From Desulfotignum sp032250905 (lineage in GTDB: Bacteria; Desulfobacterota; Desulfobacteria; Desulfobacterales; Desulfobacteraceae): a stretch of 64,000 nucleotides of DNA. Where the stretch lies: the NCBI GenBank assembly GCA_032250905.1, contig JAVVEQ010000001.1, positions 62,001-126,000 of the forward strand, given 5' to 3'. The notes beneath the pieces were generated by a model that was not told the DNA's origin, did no database searches, and saw nothing but the letters and a program-made list of their open reading frames with translations. Of the stretch, positions 17,593 to 25,739 are shown piece by piece (position 1 is the stretch's first letter; each line of letters begins with the position of its first letter). Both the position numbers and the translations under genes were made by a program.

Positions 17593-19080
17593 ATGACACA
17601 TAGTAACCATCAAACCGATTTGAAACCCCGTTGCTCCAGCGGACACATCATCCGTCGCACCTTTTCGGTCTGCCCGGTCTGCCTGAAGCGGATTCCGGCC
17701 TGCCATGTCCGGAAGGCGGATGCGGTTTTCATGGAAAAGGAATGCCCGGCGCACGGGTTTTTCTCCACCCCGGTCTGGCGCAATCATGTTCCCATCACAG
17801 AATGGATCGGGGATGTCCCGGAAATCCGGGACGGGGGGAACCCGGACTGCCCCCATGCCTGCGGACTGTGCCCGGACCACCAGCGGGAAACCTGCTGCGT
17901 GCTCCTGGAAGTCACCGGGCGGTGTAACCTGCACTGCCGGTTCTGTTTTGCCGATGCGGCCCCGGCACCGGACCCACCGTTAGCAACCGTCAAGGCATGG
18001 CTGGACCAGCTGGCGGTTCCCGGCAAAACCCTGGTACAGCTGTCCGGCGGAGAACCCACGGTAAGGGACGACCTGCCGGACATCATCCGCCATGCCAGAC
18101 AGGCCGGGTGTGCCCATGTACAGCTGAACACCAACGGCATCCGGCTGGGACAGGAACAGGAATATGCCGGACACCTGGCAGATGCGGGGCTGTCTTTTGT
18201 CTTTCTCCAGTTCGACGGGATGGATGATGAGGTTTACCGGACGCTCCGGGGAAAACCGCTCCTGGACATCAAAAAGAAAGCCATCATAAATTGCGGGGAG
18301 TGCGGCATCGGGGTGACCCTGGTGCCCACCCTGGTGCCGGATATCAATGTCCACCACATCGGTGCCATCATCGATTACGGGATCTCCCTGTCCCCATGGG
18401 TGAGGGGGGTCCATTTCCAGCCGGTCAGTTTTTTCGGCCGGATCCCGCAGATGCCCTCGGACCGGATGCGCCTGACCCTGGACCAGGTCATGGCGGAGAT
18501 CGAAACCCAGACAGGTGGCCGGATCGCAAAGCAGCACCTTCTCAGCTCCCGGTTCAACCATCCCTTGTGCAAGTTCCACGGGGATTTTGTGGTCCTGCCG
18601 GACAGCATCATGCCCCTGTCCCATCCCCGGGACCGGTCCGAACAATGCTGTGACACCCCTGTCACGGTGGACCAGAATCGGGCCTTTATCACCCGGCGGT
18701 GGCAGCGCCCGGAACCGGATCTGCTGTCACCGGCCGGTTGGGTCCCTTCCAGGTGCTGCCCCGCTTCCGGGAACATCGCCCCCTCCAGCTGCTGCAATCC
18801 AGATACACTGACCGCACCCCGTGAAGGACGGTTTCCTGACATGCCGGCTCAAAGCCCGTTTCCCATGAACCCGCCCCCGGACTCCCTGGACCTGGATTAT
18901 TTCATGAACCGGGTCAGAACCCATGGGTTCACCCTCACCTCCATGGCGTTCCAGGATGCGGGAAACCTGGACCTGGAAAGGCTCCGGCGCTGCAGCCTCC
19001 ACGTGTTTGATAACGGCCGGTTCGTCCCGTTCTGCGCCTATTACCTGTCGGGCTGGCAACCAAAGGAAGTGCCCTCATGA
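17593..19080 (+). CDS. radical SAM protein, TrsS type
   Basis: 495 residues. An N-terminal cysteine-rich segment (CPVCLKR near 26, ECPAHG, CPHACGLC) precedes the radical SAM core with CNLHCRFC near residue 112 binding the SAM [4Fe-4S] cluster and VQLSGGEPTV nearby. Later cysteines (CCPASG, SSCCN, CSLH, CAYY) may hold auxiliary clusters. It matches my recollection of the family NCBI calls radical SAM (seleno)protein TrsS, found with the aldehyde oxidoreductase accessory set. The reaction is unknown. Its stop overlaps the next ATG, so it is coupled to the AMP-dependent ligase. Confidence 0.8.
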   Translation: MTHSNHQTDLKPRCSSGHIIRRTFSVCPVCLKRIPACHVRKADAVFMEKECPAHGFFSTPVWRNHVPITEWIGDVPEIRDGGNPDCPHACGLCPDHQRETCCVLLEVTGRCNLHCRFCFADAAPAPDPPLATVKAWLDQLAVPGKTLVQLSGGEPTVRDDLPDIIRHARQAGCAHVQLNTNGIRLGQEQEYAGHLADAGLSFVFLQFDGMDDEVYRTLRGKPLLDIKKKAIINCGECGIGVTLVPTLVPDINVHHIGAIIDYGISLSPWVRGVHFQPVSFFGRIPQMPSDRMRLTLDQVMAEIETQTGGRIAKQHLLSSRFNHPLCKFHGDFVVLPDSIMPLSHPRDRSEQCCDTPVTVDQNRAFITRRWQRPEPDLLSPAGWVPSRCCPASGNIAPSSCCNPDTLTAPREGRFPDMPAQSPFPMNPPPDSLDLDYFMNRVRTHGFTLTSMAFQDAGNLDLERLRRCSLHVFDNGRFVPFCAYYLSGWQPKEVPS

Positions 19081-20324
19081 TTTCCCCCATCCCATCCTGG
19101 ACAGCCCAAAGAACCGGCCTGGGCTCCCGGCTTTCACCAGAAACCCTGGAGAAGTGTCAGCTGGAACGGCTCCGGCAGGTGATCCAATATGCCCGGGAAA
19201 AAAGCCGGTTTTACCGGGACCACCTGGCCCATGTGGACCCTGTGGCCGTCACCCGCCGGGAGGACCTCGCCGGCATCCCTTTCACGTTTCCCACAGACAT
19301 TGTCGAGCAGGGCACCCGGATGGTATGCATCTCCGCAGGAGAGATCTCCCGGATCACCACCTTGTTCACCTCCGGGAGCCAGGGTCCCCCCAAACGGATC
19401 TGTTTCACCCGGAAAGACCTGGACCGGACCGTCGATTTTTTCGCCCACGGCATGTCCACCCTGGTGACACCGAAAGACCGGGTGATGATCTGCATGTCCA
19501 GCGGGACCCCTGACAGTATCGGGGACCTGCTGCAAAAAGGCCTGTCCCGCATCAAGGTGTCCTCGCTGATCTACGGCAATATCAGGGATCCGGACCAGGC
19601 CGCCCGTGTGGCCGGGGAATTCGACTGCCTGGTGGGGCTGCCCGCGGAAATGCTTTGCCTGGCCCGGACCGCCCCCGGTCTCCGGCCGGCCACGATCCTG
19701 CTCAGTGCGGACTATGTGCCGAAGACCATCATCCAGGTCCTGGAATCCACCTGGCAATGCCGGGTGTTCACCCATTACGGCATGACGGAAACCGCTTACG
19801 GCGGCGGGGTCCAGTGCGGGGCCCGGCAGGCGTATCACCTGCGGGATGCCGACCTGCTGGTGGAAATCGTGGACCCAGACACCGGCAGCCCCCTGCCCCC
19901 GTCCCGGACCGGTGAGGTGGTCCTGACCACACTCCAGAATGAGGCCATGCCCCTGATCCGGTACCGCACCGGAGATCTGGCAAAGATGACCGCCGATCCC
20001 TGCCCCTGCGGCGCGTCCCTGCACCGCCTGGACAAGGTGTCCGGCCGCCTGACAAACACGGTCCGCTTAGATAACCGGACCTGCCTGAGCCTGGCGCACC
20101 TGGATGAAGTCATGTACGCGATCCCAGGTCTTACGGGATACCGGGCAGCGGTTCATCCCCCCCGGCAGGTTCATCTGACCCTTGACATGGGAGGAAAAGC
20201 GGCCATCCCGGGACTGGCGGATCAATTGAAACATACGCTTTCCCTCCCCGTGGAGATCACCCTTGAATACGCATCCCTGCCACCCTGCACCCCCAACGGA
20301 AAGCGGGTGCTCAAACCCGGTTGA
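19077..20324 (+). CDS. AMP-dependent ligase (DVU_1553 type)
   Basis: 415 residues resembling phenylacetate-CoA ligase: a P-loop-like FTSGSQGPPK near residue 100, THYGMTETAYGGG near 232 (A5 motif), TGEVVLTTL and RYRTGDL near 300. The enzyme should activate a carboxylate with ATP to an acyl-AMP, then possibly a thioester. NCBI names this branch after DVU1553. No substrate-degradation genes accompany it; it is embedded in a maturation-type cluster. Overlaps the TrsS-type gene by 4 bp. Confidence 0.85.
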   Translation: MISPIPSWTAQRTGLGSRLSPETLEKCQLERLRQVIQYAREKSRFYRDHLAHVDPVAVTRREDLAGIPFTFPTDIVEQGTRMVCISAGEISRITTLFTSGSQGPPKRICFTRKDLDRTVDFFAHGMSTLVTPKDRVMICMSSGTPDSIGDLLQKGLSRIKVSSLIYGNIRDPDQAARVAGEFDCLVGLPAEMLCLARTAPGLRPATILLSADYVPKTIIQVLESTWQCRVFTHYGMTETAYGGGVQCGARQAYHLRDADLLVEIVDPDTGSPLPPSRTGEVVLTTLQNEAMPLIRYRTGDLAKMTADPCPCGASLHRLDKVSGRLTNTVRLDNRTCLSLAHLDEVMYAIPGLTGYRAAVHPPRQVHLTLDMGGKAAIPGLADQLKHTLSLPVEITLEYASLPPCTPNGKRVLKPG

Positions 20325-20394
20325 AACCCTGCCTTTAAAGATCTATATGTGTTTCTGAAAAATCAAAACCAAACAGTGTAAAATGAGGACAGGC

Positions 20395-20991
20395 ATGGAA
20401 AACATCAGTGTCTGCGGCATGGACTTAAAAGATTACCTGATTGAAATGGAAGAGTTTCACGGCGGCCGGTCTCCCGGCATGCTGGTGGGTGCGGTGCTGC
20501 TGGATGCGGCAATGGCACGGATGAAACAGACCGAGGCCCTGGGCGTTGTGGCGGAAACCATCAACTGCCTGCCCGATGCGGTTCAGCTGCTGACCTCCTG
20601 TACGGTAGGCAATGGATGGCTCCGCATTTTCAACTGGAGTAAGTTTGCCATCACCGCCTATGACCGGACGACTTTCAAAGGGGTCCGGGCATGGCTGGCG
20701 GCCGAGGCAATACCGGACTGGCCCGCGGTTCATCAATGGTTCAACCGCCCCGACCCCCTGAAAGGGATGCCCCCGTTTGACGAGCTGGCGGCATCATTCC
20801 TGGCCGGGCGGAACGCCCTGGTGGATACTGCGGAAACCCTTGTCATCGACAGCAAGCTTACGGATGATCATCCCAGGGAAACCGGCCTGTGTCCCGGCTG
20901 CCGGGAATCCTATCCCCTGTCCTGGGGCGACAGGTGCCCGGCATGCCAGGGCATGGCATATTATTCCGTGACACCGGCGTATGATCAGTAA
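20395..20991 (+). CDS. FmdE-like protein with zinc ribbon
   Basis: About 198 residues. The N-terminal half follows FmdE (FHGGRSPGMLVGAVLLDAAM, then TINCLPDAVQLLTSCTVGNG), named after a protein linked to formylmethanofuran dehydrogenase, a Mo/W enzyme. The usual HGHLCPG motif is altered to HGGRSPG. The C-terminus is a zinc ribbon (CPGCRES ... CPACQ). The ATG at 20395 has GAGGACAGG upstream and is preferred to 20383. The 3' end overlaps the convergent modC by 134 bp. It may handle pterin or metal during maturation; this is inference. Confidence 0.8.
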   Translation: MENISVCGMDLKDYLIEMEEFHGGRSPGMLVGAVLLDAAMARMKQTEALGVVAETINCLPDAVQLLTSCTVGNGWLRIFNWSKFAITAYDRTTFKGVRAWLAAEAIPDWPAVHQWFNRPDPLKGMPPFDELAASFLAGRNALVDTAETLVIDSKLTDDHPRETGLCPGCRESYPLSWGDRCPACQGMAYYSVTPAYDQ

Positions 20992-21685
20992 CCCTGCCGT
21001 TTTCCAGACGGACCAGGGAATCGGCGACACACGCGATCTCCTCCATCTGGTGGGACACGTAAAGAATGGGAATCCGGAAACGGGTGCTCAGGGCCCGGAT
21101 AAACGGGAGCAGTTCTTCTTTACGGGCCTGGTCCAGGGATGCCAGGGGTTCGTCCATGAGCAGCAGGTCAGGGCTGCACAGCAGGGCCCGGCCGATGGCC
21201 ACCCGCTGTTTTTCCCCGCCCGACAACCTGGCCGGCCTGCGTTTCAGCAATGATTCGATCCCTAGAAGCGCCACCACCGGATCTACCCCCACGAACCGGT
21301 CCGACGGCTTCTGCCGGTTCATGCCAAAGATCAGGTTGGCATGAACGGTGAGGTGGGGAAACAGCCGGGCCTCCTGGAACACGTATCCGATCCGGCGTTT
21401 TTCCGGAGGAAGATGGATCCCTTTTTCCCCGTCAAAGCAGCAGCGGTCCTTGATGGTGATCCGTCCCCTGTCCGGCCGGTAAAGCCCGGCCACCATGTTC
21501 ACCACAGAGGTCTTTCCGGCACCGGACGGCCCGAACAGTGCCGTGACCCCGGCCTGTTCCGCAGTAAATGAAACATCGAGATAAAACTCCCCCTGCTGTT
21601 TCTGCACCCGGACATCCACACTGTTTTTAGTGATCCCGCTGTTTTTACTGCCATCAGTCACTGCGTTCGCTGCCGTCATCGTCAT
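20858..21685 (-). CDS. modC: molybdate/tungstate ABC transporter ATPase ModC
   Basis: 275 residues. Walker A GPSGAGKTS near residue 54, the signature LSGGEKQRVAIGRAL near 160, Walker B LLLMDEPLASLD near 180 and the H-loop SHQMEE. It energises import through ModB. The C-terminal TOBE/Mop domain of standard ModC (about 350 residues) is absent. Instead about 40 residues of low-complexity sequence are read antisense to the fmdE-like zinc ribbon, so the original stop was probably lost. The ATG overlaps the modB stop by 4 bp. Confidence 0.88.
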   Translation of the reverse strand: MTMTAANAVTDGSKNSGITKNSVDVRVQKQQGEFYLDVSFTAEQAGVTALFGPSGAGKTSVVNMVAGLYRPDRGRITIKDRCCFDGEKGIHLPPEKRRIGYVFQEARLFPHLTVHANLIFGMNRQKPSDRFVGVDPVVALLGIESLLKRRPARLSGGEKQRVAIGRALLCSPDLLLMDEPLASLDQARKEELLPFIRALSTRFRIPILYVSHQMEEIACVADSLVRLENGRVTDHTPVSRNNMPCPGMPGTCRPRTGDRIPGSRDTGRFPWDDHP

Positions 21686-22380
21686 CCTTTCATGAGTGTG
21701 TCAAACCGTCTGGCCATCCATTCCGACAGCACCAGGGCGGTCATGGCCAGGACCACGGAAATGATGCACAACCGCAGTGCACCGGCCTCGCCGTCCGGCA
21801 CCTGAGTGAGGGAATACAGGGCCAAAGGAAGGGTCTGGGTTTCCCCCCGGATGTTGGAAACAAAGGTGATGGTGGCCCCGAACTCCCCCAGGCTTCTGGC
21901 AAATGCCAGAATAGTCCCGGTGATGATGCCGGGCACCATCAGAGGCAGGGTGATTGTAAAAAAAATCCGCATTCGTCCCGCCCCCAGGGTCCTGGCCGCA
22001 TCTTCCAGCCCCGCATCCACGGCATCGGCCGACAGCCGCACCGCCCGGACCAGGAGTGGAAAGGCCATGACCGCCGCGGCAACAGCTGCACCTTTCCAGG
22101 TAAAGGCCAGGGTAATTCCGAAGGTATTGTAGAGAAATCCGCCGATGATCCCTTTTCTGCCCAGGAGCACCAGCAGCAGATAACCGGTGACCACCGGCGG
22201 CAGCACCAGGGGCAGGTGAATAAAGCCGTCCAACAGACCTTTTCCCGGAAACCGGCACCGGGACAGGATCCAGGCGGCCCCGATGCCGGCCGGAAGGCTT
22301 ACTGCCACCGCCAGAAAAGACACCCTGAGGCTGAGCCCCAGGGCCTCCCATTCCATGGGGGTCAGGTGCCATCCTTGCAT
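21682..22380 (-). CDS. modB: molybdate ABC transporter permease ModB
   Basis: 232 residues with five to six membrane segments and the permease EAA loop (DAARTLGAGRMRIFFTITLPLMVPGI near 125-150). The start MEWEALGLSLRVSFLAVAVSLP follows the ModB/CysT pattern. It forms the membrane channel with ModC and receives oxyanion from ModA. Ends overlap its neighbours, so modABC is one operon on the minus strand. Confidence 0.92.
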   Translation of the reverse strand: MQGWHLTPMEWEALGLSLRVSFLAVAVSLPAGIGAAWILSRCRFPGKGLLDGFIHLPLVLPPVVTGYLLLVLLGRKGIIGGFLYNTFGITLAFTWKGAAVAAAVMAFPLLVRAVRLSADAVDAGLEDAARTLGAGRMRIFFTITLPLMVPGIITGTILAFARSLGEFGATITFVSNIRGETQTLPLALYSLTQVPDGEAGALRLCIISVVLAMTALVLSEWMARRFDTLMKG

Positions 22381-23186
22381 CAGCGGACAGTGAATCCGTA
22401 TGTTTCAAACACCCGGGCTGCGGGTTCTGACTGGAGAAAATCCAGGAACGAAAGGGATTCCGGCCCCGGGGTCACCTGGACGTCTGTACCCTGTTTCACC
22501 AGGGCGGCCGGGTACACAATGGGTGGATGGCTGCCTTCGGGAAAAAACCCGGCCACCCGCACTTTGTCACTGATGGCCGCATCCGTGGCATAGACCTGTC
22601 CCAGGGGGCATTCCCCCCGTTCCACCAGAACCAGGGCGGCCCGGACATCCTTGGCCCGGGCCAACCGGTCAGCGACCGAATTCCAGAGTCCCAGGTGCTG
22701 CATGGCGTTTTTACCATACATCCCGGCGGGCACGTGGTCCGGATCTCCCATGGACAGCCGCCCCTCCCCCAGAATACCGGCCAGGTCCAGGCCGGTATCC
22801 ACCAGCAGTCCGTCAATGGCGCTGTCTTTAGGCACGATCAGTACCAGGCGGTTGCCCAGCAGGTCCCGGCGGGTATCGGTGACAATCATGCCCTTTTCCG
22901 CCAGGTAGTCCATCCATTTGGGATTGGCCGACAGAAAAATATCAGCGGGTGCCCCGTTTTCGATCTGCTTTGCCAGGGTGGACGAAGAAGCAAAGGAAAG
23001 GCGGATCTTTAACGGATGGTCTGTTTCATAAAGGGCGGCGATATCTGTGACCGCATTGGTGGTGGAAGCGGCGGCAAACACGGTGATGGTTTGTTGATCA
23101 GCCCCTGCCGGCCCTCCCAAAACAGTGCCCAGCATCAAAACAGCGGCCACAGTCGCTGCAAACGATCTCATTTTTTTTATTGTCAT
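22380..23186 (-). CDS. modA: periplasmic molybdate-binding protein ModA
   Basis: About 268 residues with a Sec signal peptide (MTIKKMRSFAATVAAVLML...GPAGADQ) and ModA motifs: TVFAAASTTNAVTDIA binding the oxyanion, FASSSTLAKQIENGAPADIFLSANPKWMDYL, and GDPDHVPAGMYGK. It delivers molybdate, perhaps tungstate, to ModB. The ATG at 23186 has GGAGCGGAAC upstream; an ATG at 23198 is in frame. The divergent regulator gene and the palindrome between them suggest direct control by oxyanion level. Confidence 0.92.
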   Translation of the reverse strand: MTIKKMRSFAATVAAVLMLGTVLGGPAGADQQTITVFAAASTTNAVTDIAALYETDHPLKIRLSFASSSTLAKQIENGAPADIFLSANPKWMDYLAEKGMIVTDTRRDLLGNRLVLIVPKDSAIDGLLVDTGLDLAGILGEGRLSMGDPDHVPAGMYGKNAMQHLGLWNSVADRLARAKDVRAALVLVERGECPLGQVYATDAAISDKVRVAGFFPEGSHPPIVYPAALVKQGTDVQVTPGPESLSFLDFLQSEPAARVFETYGFTVR

Positions 23187-23292
23187 GTTCCGCTCCATTG
23201 TCTGGTGTCAGCGTTCGGTTTTTTGTTACGGTCTTGTTGATCATATCGTTTCTTCACAGTATGCTTGCCTTGCAGGCCCGATCATGGTAGAT

Positions 23293-23332
23293 ATGACGTT
23301 TATAAAAGTCAATATGTTTTTTAAAACGTCAT
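23293..23332. promoter_or_regulatory. inverted repeat between modA and its regulator
   Basis: Perfect arms ATGACGTTT (23293-23301) and AAACGTCAT (23324-23332), centre to centre 31 bp, or three helical turns. It lies in the 180-bp gap between divergent modA and the XRE/binding-protein regulator, the classic place for an autoregulated operator. It is unlike the ModE sites elsewhere in the window. Confidence 0.55.
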
Positions 23333-23366
23333 TTTTGTCAATAAGTATCCGTTCACAGGAGGGGGG

Positions 23367-24485
23367 ATGAAAAATATGCCTGAAAAGGTGGACAACCAGA
23401 TCAAGCAGTACCGCCAAAAAGCCGGTTTGTCCCAGTCCGCCCTGGCGGAATTGGTGGGTCTCAAGCGGCAGGGAATTTATGATATTGAATCCGGCCGGTA
23501 CCTGCCCAACACCGGCGTGGCCCTCAAACTGGCCAGGCACCTGGGCTGCCGGGTGGAAGATCTGTTCTATGAAACCGTGTCAGAGACCGACCTCCCCCTG
23601 GTGATGGGAGAAGATGTCCTTCCTGATGACGGGCGGGTCTCTGTGGTCAAAATCCGGGACTGGCTGGTGGTTTATCCTGTGGACGGCCGCTTCTCCTTTC
23701 CCAGTCTTTTACAGCCCGCCGATGGCGTGTTTCGGCAGAAAAAAGGACAGATCCGGTTTTTCAGCCCGGACACCGGCCTGGATCAAACCATCCTGATCAC
23801 CGGGTGCGATCCCGCTTTTTCTCTTCTGGCCGCCCATGCCGCCCGGGTAGATCCCAACCTTCGGATGCGCTGCCGGTTCGGCTCCACCCATGCCGCCATG
23901 GATCGCCTGGCCCTGGGCAAAACCCACCTGGCCGGTGTTCACCTGCACAACTCCCCGGGAGAGGAGGCCAATGTGGCCCTGGCCCGCCAAAATCTGTCCC
24001 GGACCGGTGCTATTGTGATGGGGTTTTCACTCATGGAGGAAGGACTGATGGTACCCAGGGGCAATCCATTGAACATCCGGACCGCCGCCGATCTGGCCCG
24101 CCCCGGCATCCGGTTTGTCAACAGGGAACCCGGCGCGGCCCTGCGTGTCCTTCTGGATGAACTGCTGGCAGGATCCAGCATCCCCGGTACCACTGTTTCA
24201 GGATATGACACCCTGGTACACGGCCATAACCAGGGAGCCCAGATGATCGCCTTCGGCATGGCGGACGCTGCTCTGGGGCTGCGCCCCGTGGCCCAGGCCT
24301 TTGACCTGGATTTTGTCCCCCTGGCCGAAGTCCGGTGCGACCTGGTAATCCCTGCCGACCTGCTTGACAATCCCCGGATTCAAATCATTCTGGACGTGCT
24401 TCAAACCCGGGGATTCCGGGATGAAATCTCCCTGCTGCCCGGGTACAGCCAGAAAAAAACCGGGACCACCATTGCCACATTCTGA
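23367..24485 (+). CDS. XRE regulator with molybdate-binding-protein-like sensor domain
   Basis: 372 residues. Residues 6-65 are an XRE helix-turn-helix (IKQYRQKAGLSQSALAELVGL). From about residue 140 a cytoplasmic periplasmic-binding-protein-like domain (COG1910 type) follows: FSLLAAHAARVD, LAGVHLHNSPGEE, FVNREPGAALRVLLDELL and HNQGAQMIAFGMADAALGLRP. Such fusions sense oxyanion or a small metabolite. Divergent position to modABC and strong ribosome binding site (CAGGAGGGGGG) fit a local regulator of molybdate uptake. Confidence 0.85.
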   Translation: MKNMPEKVDNQIKQYRQKAGLSQSALAELVGLKRQGIYDIESGRYLPNTGVALKLARHLGCRVEDLFYETVSETDLPLVMGEDVLPDDGRVSVVKIRDWLVVYPVDGRFSFPSLLQPADGVFRQKKGQIRFFSPDTGLDQTILITGCDPAFSLLAAHAARVDPNLRMRCRFGSTHAAMDRLALGKTHLAGVHLHNSPGEEANVALARQNLSRTGAIVMGFSLMEEGLMVPRGNPLNIRTAADLARPGIRFVNREPGAALRVLLDELLAGSSIPGTTVSGYDTLVHGHNQGAQMIAFGMADAALGLRPVAQAFDLDFVPLAEVRCDLVIPADLLDNPRIQIILDVLQTRGFRDEISLLPGYSQKKTGTTIATF

Positions 24486-24542
24486 TTTCCGGCTCCAGAT
24501 CACAATTTATTTCCAACAGCCATAAAGACCTGCTATGGGATC

Positions 24543-24572
24543 TTTATGGTAATTTATGGTTATATCTGGTTT
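24543..24572 (+). promoter_or_regulatory. tandem 10-bp repeats, site B, upstream of tupA-like gene
   Basis: Three adjoining 10-mers: TTTATGGTAA, TTTATGGTTA, TATCTGGTTT. An opposed copy CCATAAAG lies at 24520-24527. TTGACA at 24608-24613 is a likely -35 element of the tupA-like promoter, placing the repeats upstream of it as expected for an activator. Confidence 0.6.
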
Positions 24573-24688
24573 AATGTTTTAAATAATACTTATAAAAATT
24601 TTTATAATTGACAAAAAACAACCGATAACTGTAAACGTATGAGCAGGGAATATTTTTGAAATAATCAACCTAACCGGAGAACAAAAAA

Positions 24689-25558
24689 ATGTTTACAGTC
24701 AAGAAAAGATTGATTGGTAGTTTGATCTGTTTTGTCTTAATGTTTGTGGCAATGGGCAATTTCAGCTGGGCGGCTGACTGCAAGGCCACTTTTGGAGACA
24801 GTGAGGTCACCTTCAAACTTGCGACCGGCAGCCCCGGAGAACTGGGTATGCTGGAAGAACTGGCAGATGCGTTCAATGCCAAACACGGCACGGCCATGTG
24901 CTGGGTCAAGGCAGGGTCGGGCAAATCCCTGAACCTGCTCAAGGATCAGCAGGTGGATGTGGTCATGGTGCATGCCCCGGCGGCGGAAAAGCAGGCTGTG
25001 GCCGATGGGTGGGCCATCAAGCGTACATTGATCGGGTCCAATGAATTCTATATCGTGGGCCCAAAAAACGATCCTGCCGGCATTGCCCAAGCCGCCACCG
25101 CGGCAGATGCGTATGCCAGAATCGCACAGGCAAAGTCAATGTTCCTGTCCCGGGGGGACAATTCCGGGACCCATAAAAAAGAGATGGCCCTCTGGCAGCA
25201 GGCCGGCATCGAGCCCGGATCGGACTGGTACATGATCACCAAGGATTTCATGATGGCCACGTTGAAAAAAGCCGATGCGGTCAACGGGTATTTCATGACC
25301 GATTCCTCCACCTGGGTGGCCGGCAAAAAAGACCTTACCAATCTTACCATTCTGTTCAAGGGGGATCCGTTCCTGATCAACACCTACCATGCCCTGTGCC
25401 AGCCGGAAGGCCGGGGAAAGCATCCCGCAATTGCATCCGAGTTCATCGATTTTGTCGCATCGGAACAGGGTCAGCGCATTATCCGGGATTACGGCAAGGA
25501 TCTCTATGGTGAAGCCATGTACAATGATGCGGAATACGCAAGCCAGTATGCCCATTAA
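24689..25558 (+). CDS. TupA-like tungstate/oxyanion-binding protein
   Basis: 289 residues. A signal peptide (LIGSLICFVLMFVAMGNFSWA) precedes a binding fold typical of TupA: LATGSPGELGMLEEL near residue 40, HAPAAEKQAVADGW, FLSRGDNSGTHKKEMALW near 150 and MTDSSTWVAGK. TupA binds tungstate tightly and works with TupBC, which are not present here. It may be an orphan binding protein using another permease. Upstream repeats (site B) suggest metal-responsive control. Confidence 0.82.
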   Translation: MFTVKKRLIGSLICFVLMFVAMGNFSWAADCKATFGDSEVTFKLATGSPGELGMLEELADAFNAKHGTAMCWVKAGSGKSLNLLKDQQVDVVMVHAPAAEKQAVADGWAIKRTLIGSNEFYIVGPKNDPAGIAQAATAADAYARIAQAKSMFLSRGDNSGTHKKEMALWQQAGIEPGSDWYMITKDFMMATLKKADAVNGYFMTDSSTWVAGKKDLTNLTILFKGDPFLINTYHALCQPEGRGKHPAIASEFIDFVASEQGQRIIRDYGKDLYGEAMYNDAEYASQYAH

Positions 25559-25737
25559 ACCGAATTTTTCAACGTCACGATCCGTTCGGTATACCGGTCC
25601 AGAAAATGGTATCCGGAGCCGCCCAGAGACACGATCTCCAGCAGCTTGTCCGGGTGGGTCACTTCCACACCGCCCACCACCCGGACGCCCCTTTTGAACA
25701 GCGGGTCCGGAAGCCCGCCCGCAGTTGAACATCTCAA
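25555..25737 (-). pseudogene. DUF364 C-terminal remnant
   Basis: 60 residues read LPDPLFKRGVRVVGGVEVT, then GGSGYHF and ERIVTL, which matches the end of DUF364 proteins (putative metal or cofactor chelation domain). The Rossmann-like body is missing; the frame begins a few bases after the stop of the upstream aldehyde dehydrogenase gene. It is best seen as a decayed copy joined to the ALDH gene by rearrangement. An intact DUF364 gene exists at 39253-40062, but that protein ends differently. Confidence 0.6.
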
Positions 25738-25739
25738 AC

